Notes: generated by a model not told the origin, from the letters alone. A stretch of DNA of 64,000 nucleotides from Nocardiopsis mwathae (GCF_014201195.1 NZ_JACHDS010000001.1:186001-250000); one strand, 5' to 3'. Shown: positions 54,392-63,091, counted from the stretch's first letter. Program-made: numbers and translations.

Positions 54392-55453
54392 ATGATGGGA
54401 ACTTGTCAGATGACGACCACAACGAGCGTGATGCGCTCGGAGATCGCGCAACAGCCCGAGGCGTTGCGGACCACCCTCGACGCCCTGCTCCCCATGGCGG
54501 GCGAGATCGAACGGCTCGCCCGGGAGACCCGGCAGGTGCTGTTCATCGCCCGCGGCTCCTCCGACAACGCGGCCGTTTACGGCAGCTACCTGGTTCAGGC
54601 GCACGGAGGCCGCCTCACCACCCTGGCCTCGCCGTCCATCGCCACCACGTACCACGCGAAGATGGACCTCTCGGGCGTTCTGGCCGTGGCCATCTCCCAG
54701 TCCGGGCGGACGGAGGAGATCGTCGACACCATGCGATGGGCCGCCGAGTGCGGTGCCCGCACCGTCGGCATCACCAACGGCGCCGGCTCGCCCCTGACCG
54801 AGGCGGCGGACGTCGCCCTGGTCACCCGGGCCGGAAACGAACTGGCCGTCCCCGCGACCAAGACCTACACCACCCAGCTCGCCGCGCTCGCCGTCCTGGC
54901 CCTCGGGCTCGGCGCCGACCTCGACGCGGGTCGGCTGCGCGGGGTCCCCGACACCATCGAGGAGGTTCTGGCCCAGCCGACCGACCGGCTCGACGCGATC
55001 GTCGAGCGCCTCATCGGTGTCAAGGGCGCGGTCATCTCCGGGCGCGGTATGGCGTTCTCGACGGCGCTGGAGGCCGCGCTCAAGCTCAAGGAGGCGTGCT
55101 ACCTGCACGCCATGGGCCTGTCCTACGCCGACCTGCTGCACGGCCCGATCGCCGTCGTCGACCGCGACACCCCCGCGATCCTCGTCGCGGCGAACTCCGG
55201 ACCCACGCTGCCCGGCACGGTCGCCCTGGCCGAACGCGTCGCCGCGGCGGGCGCCCCCGCCTACGGCATCGGCGGCGGCGCGGCCCTCGCGGGGGCGTGC
55301 GACCTGGCGGTGCCCATGCCGGACGTGCCCGAGTGGCTGGCGCCGATCAGCCTCATCGTGCCCGCCCAGCTGATCACCGAGCAGCTCGCCCGGAGGCTCG
55401 GCTACAACCCCGACGCCCCCCGGGGCCTGGGCAAGGTGACCCAGACGTCCTAG
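54392..55453 (+). CDS. SIS-domain protein, GlmS C-terminal-like (possible GlcN-6-P deaminase, NagB-II type)
   Basis: A 353-residue protein with two SIS domains: FIARGSSDNAAVYGSYLVQ and AVAISQSGRTEEIVDTM in the first, VISGRGMAFSTALEAALKLK and GLSYADLLHGPIAVVD in the second. It corresponds to the isomerase half of GlmS without the glutaminase domain. Such free-standing proteins include NagB-II deaminases, which convert GlcN-6-P to fructose-6-P and ammonia. Its place beside DasR, IIC, IIB and IIA fits that role; no nagA or classical nagB is in the window. The start could also be ATG 54410. DasR-like sites precede it. Confidence 0.85.
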   Translation: MMGTCQMTTTTSVMRSEIAQQPEALRTTLDALLPMAGEIERLARETRQVLFIARGSSDNAAVYGSYLVQAHGGRLTTLASPSIATTYHAKMDLSGVLAVAISQSGRTEEIVDTMRWAAECGARTVGITNGAGSPLTEAADVALVTRAGNELAVPATKTYTTQLAALAVLALGLGADLDAGRLRGVPDTIEEVLAQPTDRLDAIVERLIGVKGAVISGRGMAFSTALEAALKLKEACYLHAMGLSYADLLHGPIAVVDRDTPAILVAANSGPTLPGTVALAERVAAAGAPAYGIGGGAALAGACDLAVPMPDVPEWLAPISLIVPAQLITEQLARRLGYNPDAPRGLGKVTQTS

Positions 55454-55509
55454 GCGCGACCTGCGCCGGGACCTAAGCTCTGGGGTAATCCGCACCGATT
55501 TCCTCGCAC

Positions 55510-55528
55510 ACGGGCCGCAACGGCCCGT
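55510..55528 (+). promoter_or_regulatory. small hairpin in the leader of the IIB gene
   Basis: ACGGGCCG and CGGCCCGT pair around a CAA loop, 23 bases before the IIB start. It may be a processing or attenuation element between the SIS gene and the PTS genes. Confidence 0.3.
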
Positions 55529-55551
55529 CGCACCACATCACGGAGGTACAC

Positions 55552-55788
55552 ATGGCCGACAAGGCAGCCGCGATCCTCGCGGGTCTGGGCGGTGCCGGCA
55601 ACATCGAAGACATCGAGGCGTGCATCACGCGCCTGCGCACCGAGGTCGGCGACCCCGCCAAGGTCGACGAGGCGGCGCTGAAGGCGGCCGGCGCCCACGG
55701 CGTCCTGGTCTCCGGCAACGTGGTGCAGGTCGTGGTCGGCCCCGAAGCCGACGCGCTCAACGACGACATCGCCGACCTGCTCGACTGA
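55552..55788 (+). CDS. PTS IIB component, glucose/GlcNAc family
   Basis: A 78-residue free-standing IIB. The phosphorylated cysteine is Cys24 in IEACITRLRTEV, preceded by AAAILAGLGGAGNIED and followed by GAHGVLVSGNVVQVVVGPEA, the usual IIB-Glc layout. It passes phosphate from IIA to the sugar carried by the IIC permease at 51963-53342. GGAGGT lies six bases before ATG 55552. In Streptomyces the equivalent small IIB (NagF) works with NagE-type IIC permeases. The IIA gene follows after 88 bases. Confidence 0.94.
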   Translation: MADKAAAILAGLGGAGNIEDIEACITRLRTEVGDPAKVDEAALKAAGAHGVLVSGNVVQVVVGPEADALNDDIADLLD

Positions 55789-55876
55789 CATCCGCGCGAC
55801 CGCGGGCGCGGCCGCCCACCCGCGCCGCGCCCGTCGGCAGCGCATTCACCACCCTCTACCTTCCAGGAGGCAACCC

Positions 55877-56323
55877 GTGCTCAGCGTGCTCTCGCCCGCC
55901 CCGGGCGCAGCCGTGGCGCTCTCCGCGGTGCCCGATCCCGTCTTCGCGCAGGGCATGGTCGGCCCGGGAGTGGCCGTGGTGCCGATCGCCGAGCCACAGG
56001 AGGCGGTCGCGCCCATCAGCGGCAAGATCATCAAGCTCCACCCGCACGCCTTCGTCGTCGTCGACCGCGAAGGCCGGGGCGTCCTCGTCCACCTGGGCAT
56101 CGACACGGTCAAGCTCGACGGAAAGGGCTTCGAGAAGCTCGCCGCCGAGGGCGACGAGGTCGAGGCGGGCACACCGCTGATCCGCTGGAACCCCGGCGAG
56201 GTCGCCGCCGAGGGGCTGTCCGCCATCGTCCCCGTCGTCGCCCTCGATGCCGAGAGCGAGGTCGTGTCCGACGCGGCCACCGGCGATGTGGCGCAGGGCG
56301 GCCGGCTGTTCCGGTGGGCATGA
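55877..56323 (+). CDS. crr: PTS IIA component (Crr-like)
   Basis: A 148-residue IIA-Glc. The active-site histidine is His72 in VLVHLGIDTVKL, with the second conserved histidine His57 in HPHAFVVVD. VAPISGKIIKL and FEKLAAEGDEVEAGTPLI match the beta-sandwich fold. It takes phosphate from HPr and gives it to IIB. AGGAGG sits before GTG 55877. Its stop overlaps the start of the HAD phosphatase gene (ATGA). Confidence 0.94.
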   Translation: MLSVLSPAPGAAVALSAVPDPVFAQGMVGPGVAVVPIAEPQEAVAPISGKIIKLHPHAFVVVDREGRGVLVHLGIDTVKLDGKGFEKLAAEGDEVEAGTPLIRWNPGEVAAEGLSAIVPVVALDAESEVVSDAATGDVAQGGRLFRWA

Positions 56324-56985
56324 ACCCCACCGCGGACCGCACGCCCCGCGCGGCCCTGTTCGACCTGGACGGAACGCTGATCAACAGCGAACCCCGATCC
56401 ATGGCGACCTGGTCGCGCCTACTGGACATGTACAACGTGCCCTACGACACGGCCACCCTGCACCGGTTCATGGGCCGCCGCGGACCGGACGTGATCGCCG
56501 AGGACCCCGCACTGTTCCCCGGCGTGACCTGGGACGTCCTGCTCGCCGAGATTCAGGAGATCGGGCGCGACCCCGACCTGCCGCCGGTGGCCGAGCTACC
56601 GGCGTCGGTGGAGTTCGTGCACCGCCTGCACACCCGGGGCGTCCCCTTCGCCCTGGTCACGTCGGCCGGACGGGAATGGGCCGAGCGAGCGTTGACCATG
56701 TTGGGCGTGCGTTCGCTGTTCCGCGGCGTGGTGGCGGCCAGCGACGTCACCACGGGCAAACCCGACCCGGAGGGATTCCTCGCCGGGGCGGAGATCCTGG
56801 GCCACGCCCCCGAACACATCGTCGTGTTCGAGGACACCCCCGCCGGGATCGAGGCCGCACGGCGCGCCGGGATGCGCGCCGTCGGTATCACCACCACGCA
56901 CGAGAGCTCGGCCCTGCGAGACGCGGACCTCATCGTCGACCACCTGACCGAGGTCGACTGGCCGCGACTCGGCCGGCGCTCTTGA
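56320..56985 (+). CDS. HAD-superfamily (IA) sugar-phosphatase-like hydrolase
   Basis: A 221-residue HAD enzyme. Motif I is FDLDGTLINSEP, motif II the threonine/serine of ALVTSAG, motif III the lysine of TTGKPDPEGF, motif IV the acidic pair of IVVFEDTPAGIEAARRAG. The cap and length resemble beta-phosphoglucomutase and 2-deoxyglucose-6-phosphatase relatives. Its start overlaps the IIA stop, so it is part of the PTS operon and may clear excess sugar phosphates such as GlcNAc-6-P or GlcN-6-P; the substrate is an inference. GTG 56314 is an alternative start. Confidence 0.9.
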   Translation: MNPTADRTPRAALFDLDGTLINSEPRSMATWSRLLDMYNVPYDTATLHRFMGRRGPDVIAEDPALFPGVTWDVLLAEIQEIGRDPDLPPVAELPASVEFVHRLHTRGVPFALVTSAGREWAERALTMLGVRSLFRGVVAASDVTTGKPDPEGFLAGAEILGHAPEHIVVFEDTPAGIEAARRAGMRAVGITTTHESSALRDADLIVDHLTEVDWPRLGRRS

Positions 56986-57017
56986 TGCGACCGATACGAG
57001 ACAGTGAGGAGCGACCA

Positions 57018-57275
57018 GTGGCAGAACGCCGGGTCAAAGTCGAGTCCGAGGTCGGGCTGCACGCCCGCCCCGCCGCCCTGTTCGTCGAAGCGGCATCCAC
57101 GGCGAGCGGCGACGTGACCGTGAGCAAGGACGGCGGTGCCCCCGTCTCCGCCAAGAGCATCCTGGCCATCATGGGCCTCGACGTGCGCAACGGCGACGAG
57201 ATCACCATCACCGCCGACGGCGACGACGCCGAAACGCTGCTCGACCGCCTGGTCGAGATCGCCAACGCCGGCTAG
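57018..57275 (+). CDS. ptsH: HPr phosphocarrier protein
   Basis: An 85-residue HPr. The phosphorylated histidine is His15 in EVGLHARPAALFV, exactly at the family position. The region of the regulatory serine reads SAKSILAIMGLDV, and the C-terminus is the usual helix (DAETLLDRLVEIANAG). It accepts phosphate from enzyme I and gives it to IIA. GTG 57018 is preferred, with GAGGAG six bases upstream; in-frame codons upstream lie in non-homologous sequence. It lies 32 bases after the HAD gene. Confidence 0.95.
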   Translation: MAERRVKVESEVGLHARPAALFVEAASTASGDVTVSKDGGAPVSAKSILAIMGLDVRNGDEITITADGDDAETLLDRLVEIANAG

Positions 57276-57338
57276 TGGGAGCGACCAGCCGTGCGGAAAG
57301 ACCGGCCCTCGGGCGCGGAGAAGCCTTCGGGAGGAGCC

Positions 57339-59021
57339 ATGGGTGACACACTGAGCGGGGTCGGGGTCAGCTCCGGTGTCGGGTACGCCCCGGCGCTGCG
57401 GCTGTCCCGCGCCACCCCCGAGCCGTCGGCCGATGCCCGGCACGACGGCGACGCCGACGCCGAGATCCGGCGCGCCGCCGACGCCATGGAGGAGACGGCG
57501 CGCGACCTGACCGCGCGCGGCGAGCGCGCCGGCGGCGCCGCCCGGGAGGTACTGGCCGCCCAGGCGCTGATGGCCCGCGACCCCGCGCTCGCCGACGACG
57601 TCAAGCGGCGGATCGGCGAGGGAGCCACAGCGGCGCGTGCCGTGTCCGAGGCCATGGCGGTCTACCGGGACATGCTGGCCGGCGCGGGCGACTATCTCGC
57701 CGCCCGCGTCGCCGACCTCGACGACGTGCGCGACCGCATCGTCGCGCGGCTGCTCGGCGTCCCGGTGCCCGGCATCCCCGACTCCGAGACACCGTTCGTG
57801 CTGGTCGCCGCCGACCTCGCCCCCGCCGACACGGCGTTGCTCGACCCCGAGCGCGTCGTCGCCTTCGTCACCCGCGAGGGCGGGCCGACCAGCCACACCG
57901 CGATCCTCGCCCGTTCGCTGGGGCTTCCGGCGGTGGTCGCCTGCGCGGGCGCCGACGGCATCGTCGACGGGACGCCGCTGCTGGTCGACGGCGTGACCGG
58001 CCAGGTGATGGCCGAGCCGGGCGAGGAGCAGGTGGCGGACGCCCGGGCCACCGCCGCGGCGCGCGAAGCGGCGGCGGCCCGGATCACGGGCCCGGGCCGC
58101 ACCTCCGACGGCCACCCGGTGCCGCTGCTGGCCAACATCGGCGGCCCGCAGGACCTCCCCGCCGCCCTGGAGAACGGCGCCGAGGGTGTGGGCCTGTACC
58201 GGACCGAGTTCCTCTTCCTGGACCGGGCGGACGCGCCGGGCCACGACGAGCAGGTCGCCGTCTACCGGACGGTGCTGGAGGCCTTCCCCGGCGGCAAGGT
58301 CATCGTCCGCACCCTGGACGCCGGGGCCGACAAGCCGCTGGCGTTCCTCCCTGCCCCCGCGGCCGAACCCAACCCTGCCCTGGGCGAGCGTGGCCTGCGG
58401 ATGCTGCGCCGCCACCCCCTCACGCTGGAGGCGCAGCTGGCGGCGCTGGCCGAGGCCCAGCGCAGCACCGACGCGCAGGCGTACGTCATGGCGCCGATGG
58501 TCACCGACGTCGAGGACGCCGAGTGGTTCACGGCCGCCGCGGCGAAGGCGGGCATCGAGCACGCCGGCATCATGGTCGAGGTACCGGCGGCCGCACTGCG
58601 CGCCCGCCACCTCGCGGGAGCCGCCGACTTCTTCAGCATCGGCACCAACGACCTCACCCAGTACACCTGTGCCGCCGACCGGGAGGTGGGCGGGCTCAGC
58701 CGCTTCCAGGACCCCTGGCAGCCGGGGGTCCTGGAGCTGGTCGCGGCGACCGCCGCGGCGGCCGGGCAGGCCGGGCGCCCGTGCGGCGTCTGCGGCGAAG
58801 CCGCCGCCGACCCGGTCCTCGCCTGCGTCCTGGTCGGCCTGGGGGTGACGTCCCTGTCGATGGGCGCCACCGCCCTGCCCATGGTGCGCGCCGCCCTGGC
58901 GCGCACCTCGCTGGCCGAATGCCGGGAGGCGGCCCGGACCGCCGTGGACGCCCGCACCGCCGAGGAGGCCGCGAGCCGCGCCCGCGGCCACCTCCCCGGC
59001 CTGGCCGACCTGGGCCTGTAA
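57339..59021 (+). CDS. ptsI: PTS enzyme I (phosphoenolpyruvate-protein phosphotransferase)
   Basis: A 560-residue enzyme I. The phosphohistidine His186 lies in GGPTSHTAILARSLGLP. The PEP-binding barrel shows GVGLYRTEFLF, FRTLD-like VIVRTLDAGADKPLAF, GERGLRMLRRHP, MAPMVTDVEDAEWF and the late TNDLTQYTCAADRE with GVCGEAA. It starts the phosphate relay PEP to HPr. ATG 57339 follows GGAGG closely and begins the conserved VGVSSGVGYAPA segment; GTG 57291 would add unrelated residues. It lies 63 bases after ptsH. Confidence 0.96.
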   Translation: MGDTLSGVGVSSGVGYAPALRLSRATPEPSADARHDGDADAEIRRAADAMEETARDLTARGERAGGAAREVLAAQALMARDPALADDVKRRIGEGATAARAVSEAMAVYRDMLAGAGDYLAARVADLDDVRDRIVARLLGVPVPGIPDSETPFVLVAADLAPADTALLDPERVVAFVTREGGPTSHTAILARSLGLPAVVACAGADGIVDGTPLLVDGVTGQVMAEPGEEQVADARATAAAREAAAARITGPGRTSDGHPVPLLANIGGPQDLPAALENGAEGVGLYRTEFLFLDRADAPGHDEQVAVYRTVLEAFPGGKVIVRTLDAGADKPLAFLPAPAAEPNPALGERGLRMLRRHPLTLEAQLAALAEAQRSTDAQAYVMAPMVTDVEDAEWFTAAAAKAGIEHAGIMVEVPAAALRARHLAGAADFFSIGTNDLTQYTCAADREVGGLSRFQDPWQPGVLELVAATAAAAGQAGRPCGVCGEAAADPVLACVLVGLGVTSLSMGATALPMVRAALARTSLAECREAARTAVDARTAEEAASRARGHLPGLADLGL

Positions 59022-59177
59022 CCGAGGGGCGATCGGGGGCGTCCTGCAGCGGCAGGGCGCCCCCGCGGCTATCGTGGACCGGGTTCCCCCCGCCGTCCCC
59101 CGCCACACCCGTACCCGCTTTGCCATCTCCTCGCAGCCGCCACGTTCGCCGCTGTCCGATCCGCCCGAGAGACGATC

Positions 59178-60857
59178 ATGAGACTGTGCCCCACCCTCGC
59201 CCCGCTCGGCGTGGGCCTGCTGCTGCTCACCACCGCCTGCACCGGGGGCGGAGGGACGTCCGGTCCGGACCTGCCCGACCTGCCCGACGGTGAGATCCCG
59301 GCCGCCGAGGAGCAGCGGATCGCCGAGAACCTGCTGTCGGACATGGACACCCGGGACAAGGTCGGCCAGCTACTCGTGCTCACCGCCTCCGGCACCACCG
59401 CCGAGGCCGACACCCAGGCCATCGCGGACTACCGCCCCGGCGGGTTCATCTACTTCCCGGAGAACCTCGAATCGGCCGAGCAGATCGCCACGCTCTCCAA
59501 CGGCCTCCAGGGGCTCGCCTCCGACGCGGGAGCGGGCATCCCCCTGCTCCTCGGTATCGACCAGGAGCAGGGGCTGGTCACCCGGCTCACCCTCGGCGCG
59601 CACTTCCCCGACGCCATGGCGGTCGGCGCCACCGGCGACACCGAGCACGCCCGGACCCTCGCGCGCACGACCGCCGCCGAGCTCGCCGCCCTGGGCATCA
59701 ACCTCGACTACGCGCCGGTCGCCGACGTCAATTCCGAGCCCGACAACCCCGTCATCGGCATCCGCTCGTTCGGCTCCGACCCCGACGCGGTCGCCGAGAT
59801 GGCGATCGCCGAGGCCGAGGCGTTCGAGGAGGGCGGCGTCGTCCCGGTCGTCAAGCACTTCCCCGGGCACGGCGACACCGACGTCGACAGCCACACCGGC
59901 CTGCCCACCATCGACAAGAGCCGGGAGGACTGGGAGAAGACCGACCTTCCGCCGTTCCGCGCCGCCGTCGACGCGGGCGTGGACGCCATCATGACCGCCC
60001 ACGTCGTCATGCCGCAGCTCGACGACTCCGGTGCACCGGCCACCCTCTCGGAGGACATCATCGGCGGCATCCTCCGCGACGAACTCGGCTACGACGGCGT
60101 CGTCACCACCGACGCGCTGAACATGGAGGGGGTCCGCCAGGCCCACGACGACGGCGAGAACGCCGTGCGCGCCATCCTCGCCGGAGCCGACCAGCTGCTG
60201 ATGCCGCCGGACCCCGCGGCCGCCGTCGACGCCGTCACCGAGGCCGTCGATGAGGGGCGGATCGGCCAGGAGCGCCTGGACGAGTCGGTGCTGCGCGTCC
60301 TCAAGCTCAAGATCCGCCGCGGCGTCATCGGCGCCCAGCCGGTCGACCCCGGTGCCGCGGCCGCCGCCGTCGGCTCGGAAAAGGACCGGGAGGCGGCCCA
60401 GCGCGTCGCCGACGCCTCGATGACCCTCCTCCGCAATGAGGGCGGCGTGCTGCCGCTCCGCGAGGGCGCCAGGGTCCACGTCACCGGCAGCGGGGCCGAG
60501 ACGATCGGCAGCGAACTGCGCAGCCTCGGCTACACCCTCGCCGACTCACCCGGTGCGGCCGACGTCACCGTCGTGGGTACGGCGGACGCGCGCCGCGACA
60601 GCGAGCAGCGGGCGCTCCTCTCCGGCGCCGCGTCGGCGGGCACCCCGGTGGTGGCCGTCGCCCAGGGCACCCCCTACGACCTCGCCGCCTTCCCGGACGT
60701 CGACGCCTACCTCGCCACCTACTCCGCGGTCGACGCCTCCCGGATCGCCGCAGCCCGGGCCCTGGCCGGAGAAGTCGAACCCCAGGGCCGACTCCCGGTC
60801 GACATCCCCGACACCGATCTCACCACCGGCGCGGGGCTCGGCTACGCGACCGACTGA
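59178..60857 (+). CDS. nagZ: GH3 beta-N-acetylhexosaminidase lipoprotein (NagZ-like)
   Basis: A 559-residue lipoprotein. The signal peptide ends at Cys21 (LLLLTTACTGG). The GH3 barrel covers about residues 45-380, with IPLLLGIDQEQGLVTRL, LGINLDYAPVADVNS and the NagZ signature KHFPGHGDTDVDSH; the nucleophile is the aspartate in VVTTDALNMEG. A second alpha/beta domain follows (AQRVADASMTLLRNEGGVLP). NagZ-type enzymes remove GlcNAc from peptidoglycan fragments or chitooligosaccharides; anchored outside, this one could feed the PTS next door. It lies 156 bases after ptsI, in line with the GlcNAc genes. Confidence 0.93.
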   Translation: MRLCPTLAPLGVGLLLLTTACTGGGGTSGPDLPDLPDGEIPAAEEQRIAENLLSDMDTRDKVGQLLVLTASGTTAEADTQAIADYRPGGFIYFPENLESAEQIATLSNGLQGLASDAGAGIPLLLGIDQEQGLVTRLTLGAHFPDAMAVGATGDTEHARTLARTTAAELAALGINLDYAPVADVNSEPDNPVIGIRSFGSDPDAVAEMAIAEAEAFEEGGVVPVVKHFPGHGDTDVDSHTGLPTIDKSREDWEKTDLPPFRAAVDAGVDAIMTAHVVMPQLDDSGAPATLSEDIIGGILRDELGYDGVVTTDALNMEGVRQAHDDGENAVRAILAGADQLLMPPDPAAAVDAVTEAVDEGRIGQERLDESVLRVLKLKIRRGVIGAQPVDPGAAAAAVGSEKDREAAQRVADASMTLLRNEGGVLPLREGARVHVTGSGAETIGSELRSLGYTLADSPGAADVTVVGTADARRDSEQRALLSGAASAGTPVVAVAQGTPYDLAAFPDVDAYLATYSAVDASRIAAARALAGEVEPQGRLPVDIPDTDLTTGAGLGYATD

Positions 60858-60891
60858 CCCCCCACCCCCACCCCCAGCCCCCACTCCCGTT

Positions 60892-60955
60892 CGTTGATCT
60901 CGGGGATATCGGGGTGAAATTCGCCCGGGAGGCCCCGATATCCCCGAGATCAACG
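60892..60955. terminator. palindromic element / bidirectional terminator, copy 2
   Basis: Two perfect 23-base arms (60892-60914, beginning CGTTGATCTCGGGGATATCG, and 60933-60955) separated by 18 bases at a convergent junction. The arms are nearly the same as in the element at 28735-28800. The right arm contains the stop codon of the leftward acyl-CoA dehydrogenase gene (60950-60952). Confidence 0.85.
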
Positions 60956-62164
60956 GGGCGATCGGTCGGTCACGCGCTTGATCTCCTGTCGGGCGAGCGA
61001 CCGCAGGTGGACCTCGTCGGGGCCGTCGAAGATGCGCATGGCCCGGGCGTGCGCGTACATCAGGGCGAGCGGGAAGTCGTCGCTGACCCCGGCCCCGCCA
61101 TGGACCTGGATGGCCCGGTCGATGACGTCCACGGCCACCCGCGGCGCGGCGACCTTGATCGCGGCGATCTCGGTCCGTGCCCCCTCGGCGCCCCGGTGGT
61201 CGATCAACCACGCCGTCTTGAGGACGAGCAGCCGGGCCTGCTCGATGGCCAGCCTGGACTCGGCGATCTGCTGGCGCACCACACCCTGGCGCGCCAGCGG
61301 CCCGCCGAACGCGACCCGCTCGGCGGCGCGGCGGACCGTCAGCTCCAGTGCCCGCTCGGCCATGCCGATGGCGCGCATGCAGTGGTGGACGCGGCCCGGG
61401 CCGAGGCGCGCCTGAGCGATCGCGAAACCCTCGCCCTCCCCGGCGATCAGGTTGGCGGCGGGGACGCGGACGTCGGTGAACCGGAGCTCGCAGTGGCCCT
61501 CCTGGTCCTCGAATCCGAAGACGGGCAGGGTGCGCACGATCTGCAGGCCGGGGGTGTCACGGGGGACCAGGATCATCGACTGGCGCCGGTGGGCGGGGGC
61601 GTCGGGGTCGGTCTGCCCCATGACGATGAACACGGCGCAGCGGGGGTCGGCCGCGCCGCTGATCCACCACTTGCGGCCGTTGACCACGTAGTCGTCCCCG
61701 TCACGCTTCATGGAGGTGGCGATGTTGGTGGCGTCGGAGGACGCCACGTCGGGCTCGGTCATCGCGAACGCCGACCGGATACGGCCGTCCAGCAGCGGGT
61801 CGAGCCAGCGCTCGCGCTGCTCGGCGGTGCCGAACATGTGCAGCACCTCCATGTTGCCGGTGTCGGGCGCCGAGCAGTTCAGCGCCTGCGGGGCGAGCAC
61901 GGGGGAACGGCCGGTGAGTTCGGCCAGCGGGGCGTAGTCGGTGACGCTCAGGCCGCCGACGTCGGGAAGGAAGAGGTTCCACAGGCCGCGGCGGCGGGCC
62001 TCGGCCTTCAACTCCTCCATCACCGGCGGGAGGGTGTGGTCGTCGCGACCTGCCTCGGCGCGCTGCCGCTGGTAGACGGGCTCGGCGGGGTAGACGTGGG
62101 CGTCCATGAACTCCTGCAGGTTGGCCAGGTGGTCGCGGGCCGCGGGGCTGAGTTCGAAGTCCAT
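60950..62164 (-). CDS. acyl-CoA dehydrogenase
   Basis: A 404-residue flavoenzyme. Conserved blocks are FAMTEPDVASSDATNI (FAD pyrophosphate contact), GRKWWISGAADPRCAVFI, GPGRVHHCMRAIGMAERAL, VAFGGPLARQGVVRQQIAES and the C-terminal VHGGAGVSDDFPLALMYAHAR with GPDEVHLRSLARQE. The pattern GRVHHCMR and the length suit the ACAD10/11-like group acting on longer or hydroxylated acyl chains. No ribosome site precedes ATG 62164; a CATACT box six bases upstream suggests a leaderless mRNA. A TetR-type palindrome overlaps the promoter. Its stop lies inside a terminator palindrome. Confidence 0.94.
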   Translation of the reverse strand: MDFELSPAARDHLANLQEFMDAHVYPAEPVYQRQRAEAGRDDHTLPPVMEELKAEARRRGLWNLFLPDVGGLSVTDYAPLAELTGRSPVLAPQALNCSAPDTGNMEVLHMFGTAEQRERWLDPLLDGRIRSAFAMTEPDVASSDATNIATSMKRDGDDYVVNGRKWWISGAADPRCAVFIVMGQTDPDAPAHRRQSMILVPRDTPGLQIVRTLPVFGFEDQEGHCELRFTDVRVPAANLIAGEGEGFAIAQARLGPGRVHHCMRAIGMAERALELTVRRAAERVAFGGPLARQGVVRQQIAESRLAIEQARLLVLKTAWLIDHRGAEGARTEIAAIKVAAPRVAVDVIDRAIQVHGGAGVSDDFPLALMYAHARAMRIFDGPDEVHLRSLARQEIKRVTDRSPR

Positions 62165-62183
62165 GAGCCGAGTATGCCACCCG

Positions 62184-62197
62184 ACCGACCGGTCGGT
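62184..62197. promoter_or_regulatory. TetR-type palindromic operator ahead of acyl-CoA dehydrogenase
   Basis: ACCGACCGGTCGGT is a perfect 14-bp palindrome 19 bases before the ATG, between the presumed -35 and -10 boxes of the leftward gene. Palindromes of this form are typical TetR-family sites controlling fatty-acid or CoA-thioester catabolism. No tetR gene is in the window. Confidence 0.6.
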
Positions 62198-62366
62198 ACC
62201 TCCGGGGCGGGTGCGTCCCATCGCCGCACATCCAGAGGATTCACCCTGGTACACGCGGGGAAGGATGTCTCCCCGGCCTGAGGGCCGGAGCCGAACCGCG
62301 AGGCAGGGTCGGCGCCCGAACCGGTGCGGCGGTCCCTGCCACCCCGATGGAGACGGAGGCGATGGA

Positions 62367-63038
62367 GTGTCTGCAACGTGCCGCGGCATCATCACCGACT
62401 GGGGCGGGGTGCTGACCTCGCCGCTCCACGACACGATCGACGCATGGCTCGCCGCCGACCGGATCGATCCCGAGCGCTACCGCACGGTGATGCGTTCCTG
62501 GGTCGCGGGTGCCTACGGCAACGGCAATGGCGACGGCGACGGCAGCCCGATCCACGCCCTGGAGCGCGGCGAGGTCGACACGGGGGAGTTCGAGCGCGCC
62601 CTCGCCGCCGAGCTGCGGCTGGTCGACGGCGGCGAGGTTCCGGCCGCCGGCCTGATCGAGCGGATGTTCTCCCGGTTCCACCCGGTCGACGAGATGTACG
62701 CGGTGCTGCGCCAGGCCCGGGGCCAGGGGGTGCGCACCTGCCTGCTGTCCAACTCATGGGGCAACGGCTATCCCAGGGACCGCTTCGCCGACTCCTTCGA
62801 CGCCGTGGTCATCTCCGGCGAGGTGGGTATGCGCAAGCCCGAACCGGAGATCTTCAGGCACGCCCTGGAGCTGACCGGTCTGTCCCCCGCGGAGTGCGTG
62901 TTCATCGATGACATCGAACACAACGTGCGGGCCGCCGTCGAGCTCGGCATGACCGGCATCCTGCATCGCGACCCCGCCGAGACGCGCGATCGGCTCGCCC
63001 GGACCTGCGGGATCGCGGTGGACCCGCCGCCGCCGTAG
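62367..63038 (+). CDS. HAD-superfamily hydrolase (IA, YihX/epoxide-hydrolase-N-like)
   Basis: A 223-residue HAD protein. Motif I reads IITDWGGVLTSP: the nucleophile Asp is present, but the residue two places on is Gly, not Asp, as in the D-x-G-G-V group (YihX and epoxide hydrolase N-terminal domains). Motif II is CLLSNSWGNGYP, motif III GMRKPEPEIFRHAL, motif IV CVFIDDIEHNVRAA. A loop of alternating Gly/Asn/Asp (GNGNGDGDG) interrupts the cap. GTG 62367 is chosen for GGAGG seven bases upstream. Substrate unknown. It diverges from the acyl-CoA dehydrogenase gene. Confidence 0.88.
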   Translation: MSATCRGIITDWGGVLTSPLHDTIDAWLAADRIDPERYRTVMRSWVAGAYGNGNGDGDGSPIHALERGEVDTGEFERALAAELRLVDGGEVPAAGLIERMFSRFHPVDEMYAVLRQARGQGVRTCLLSNSWGNGYPRDRFADSFDAVVISGEVGMRKPEPEIFRHALELTGLSPAECVFIDDIEHNVRAAVELGMTGILHRDPAETRDRLARTCGIAVDPPPP

Positions 63039-63050
63039 CGCGACGAACGG

Positions 63051-63091
63051 CCGACTCGGCGCCGTGGCCTGCGGCTACGGCGCCGAGTCGG
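63051..63091 (+). terminator. hairpin terminator after HAD gene
   Basis: A perfect 15-bp stem (CCGACTCGGCGCCGT with its complement) around an 11-base loop, 13 bases after the stop. Confidence 0.75.
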
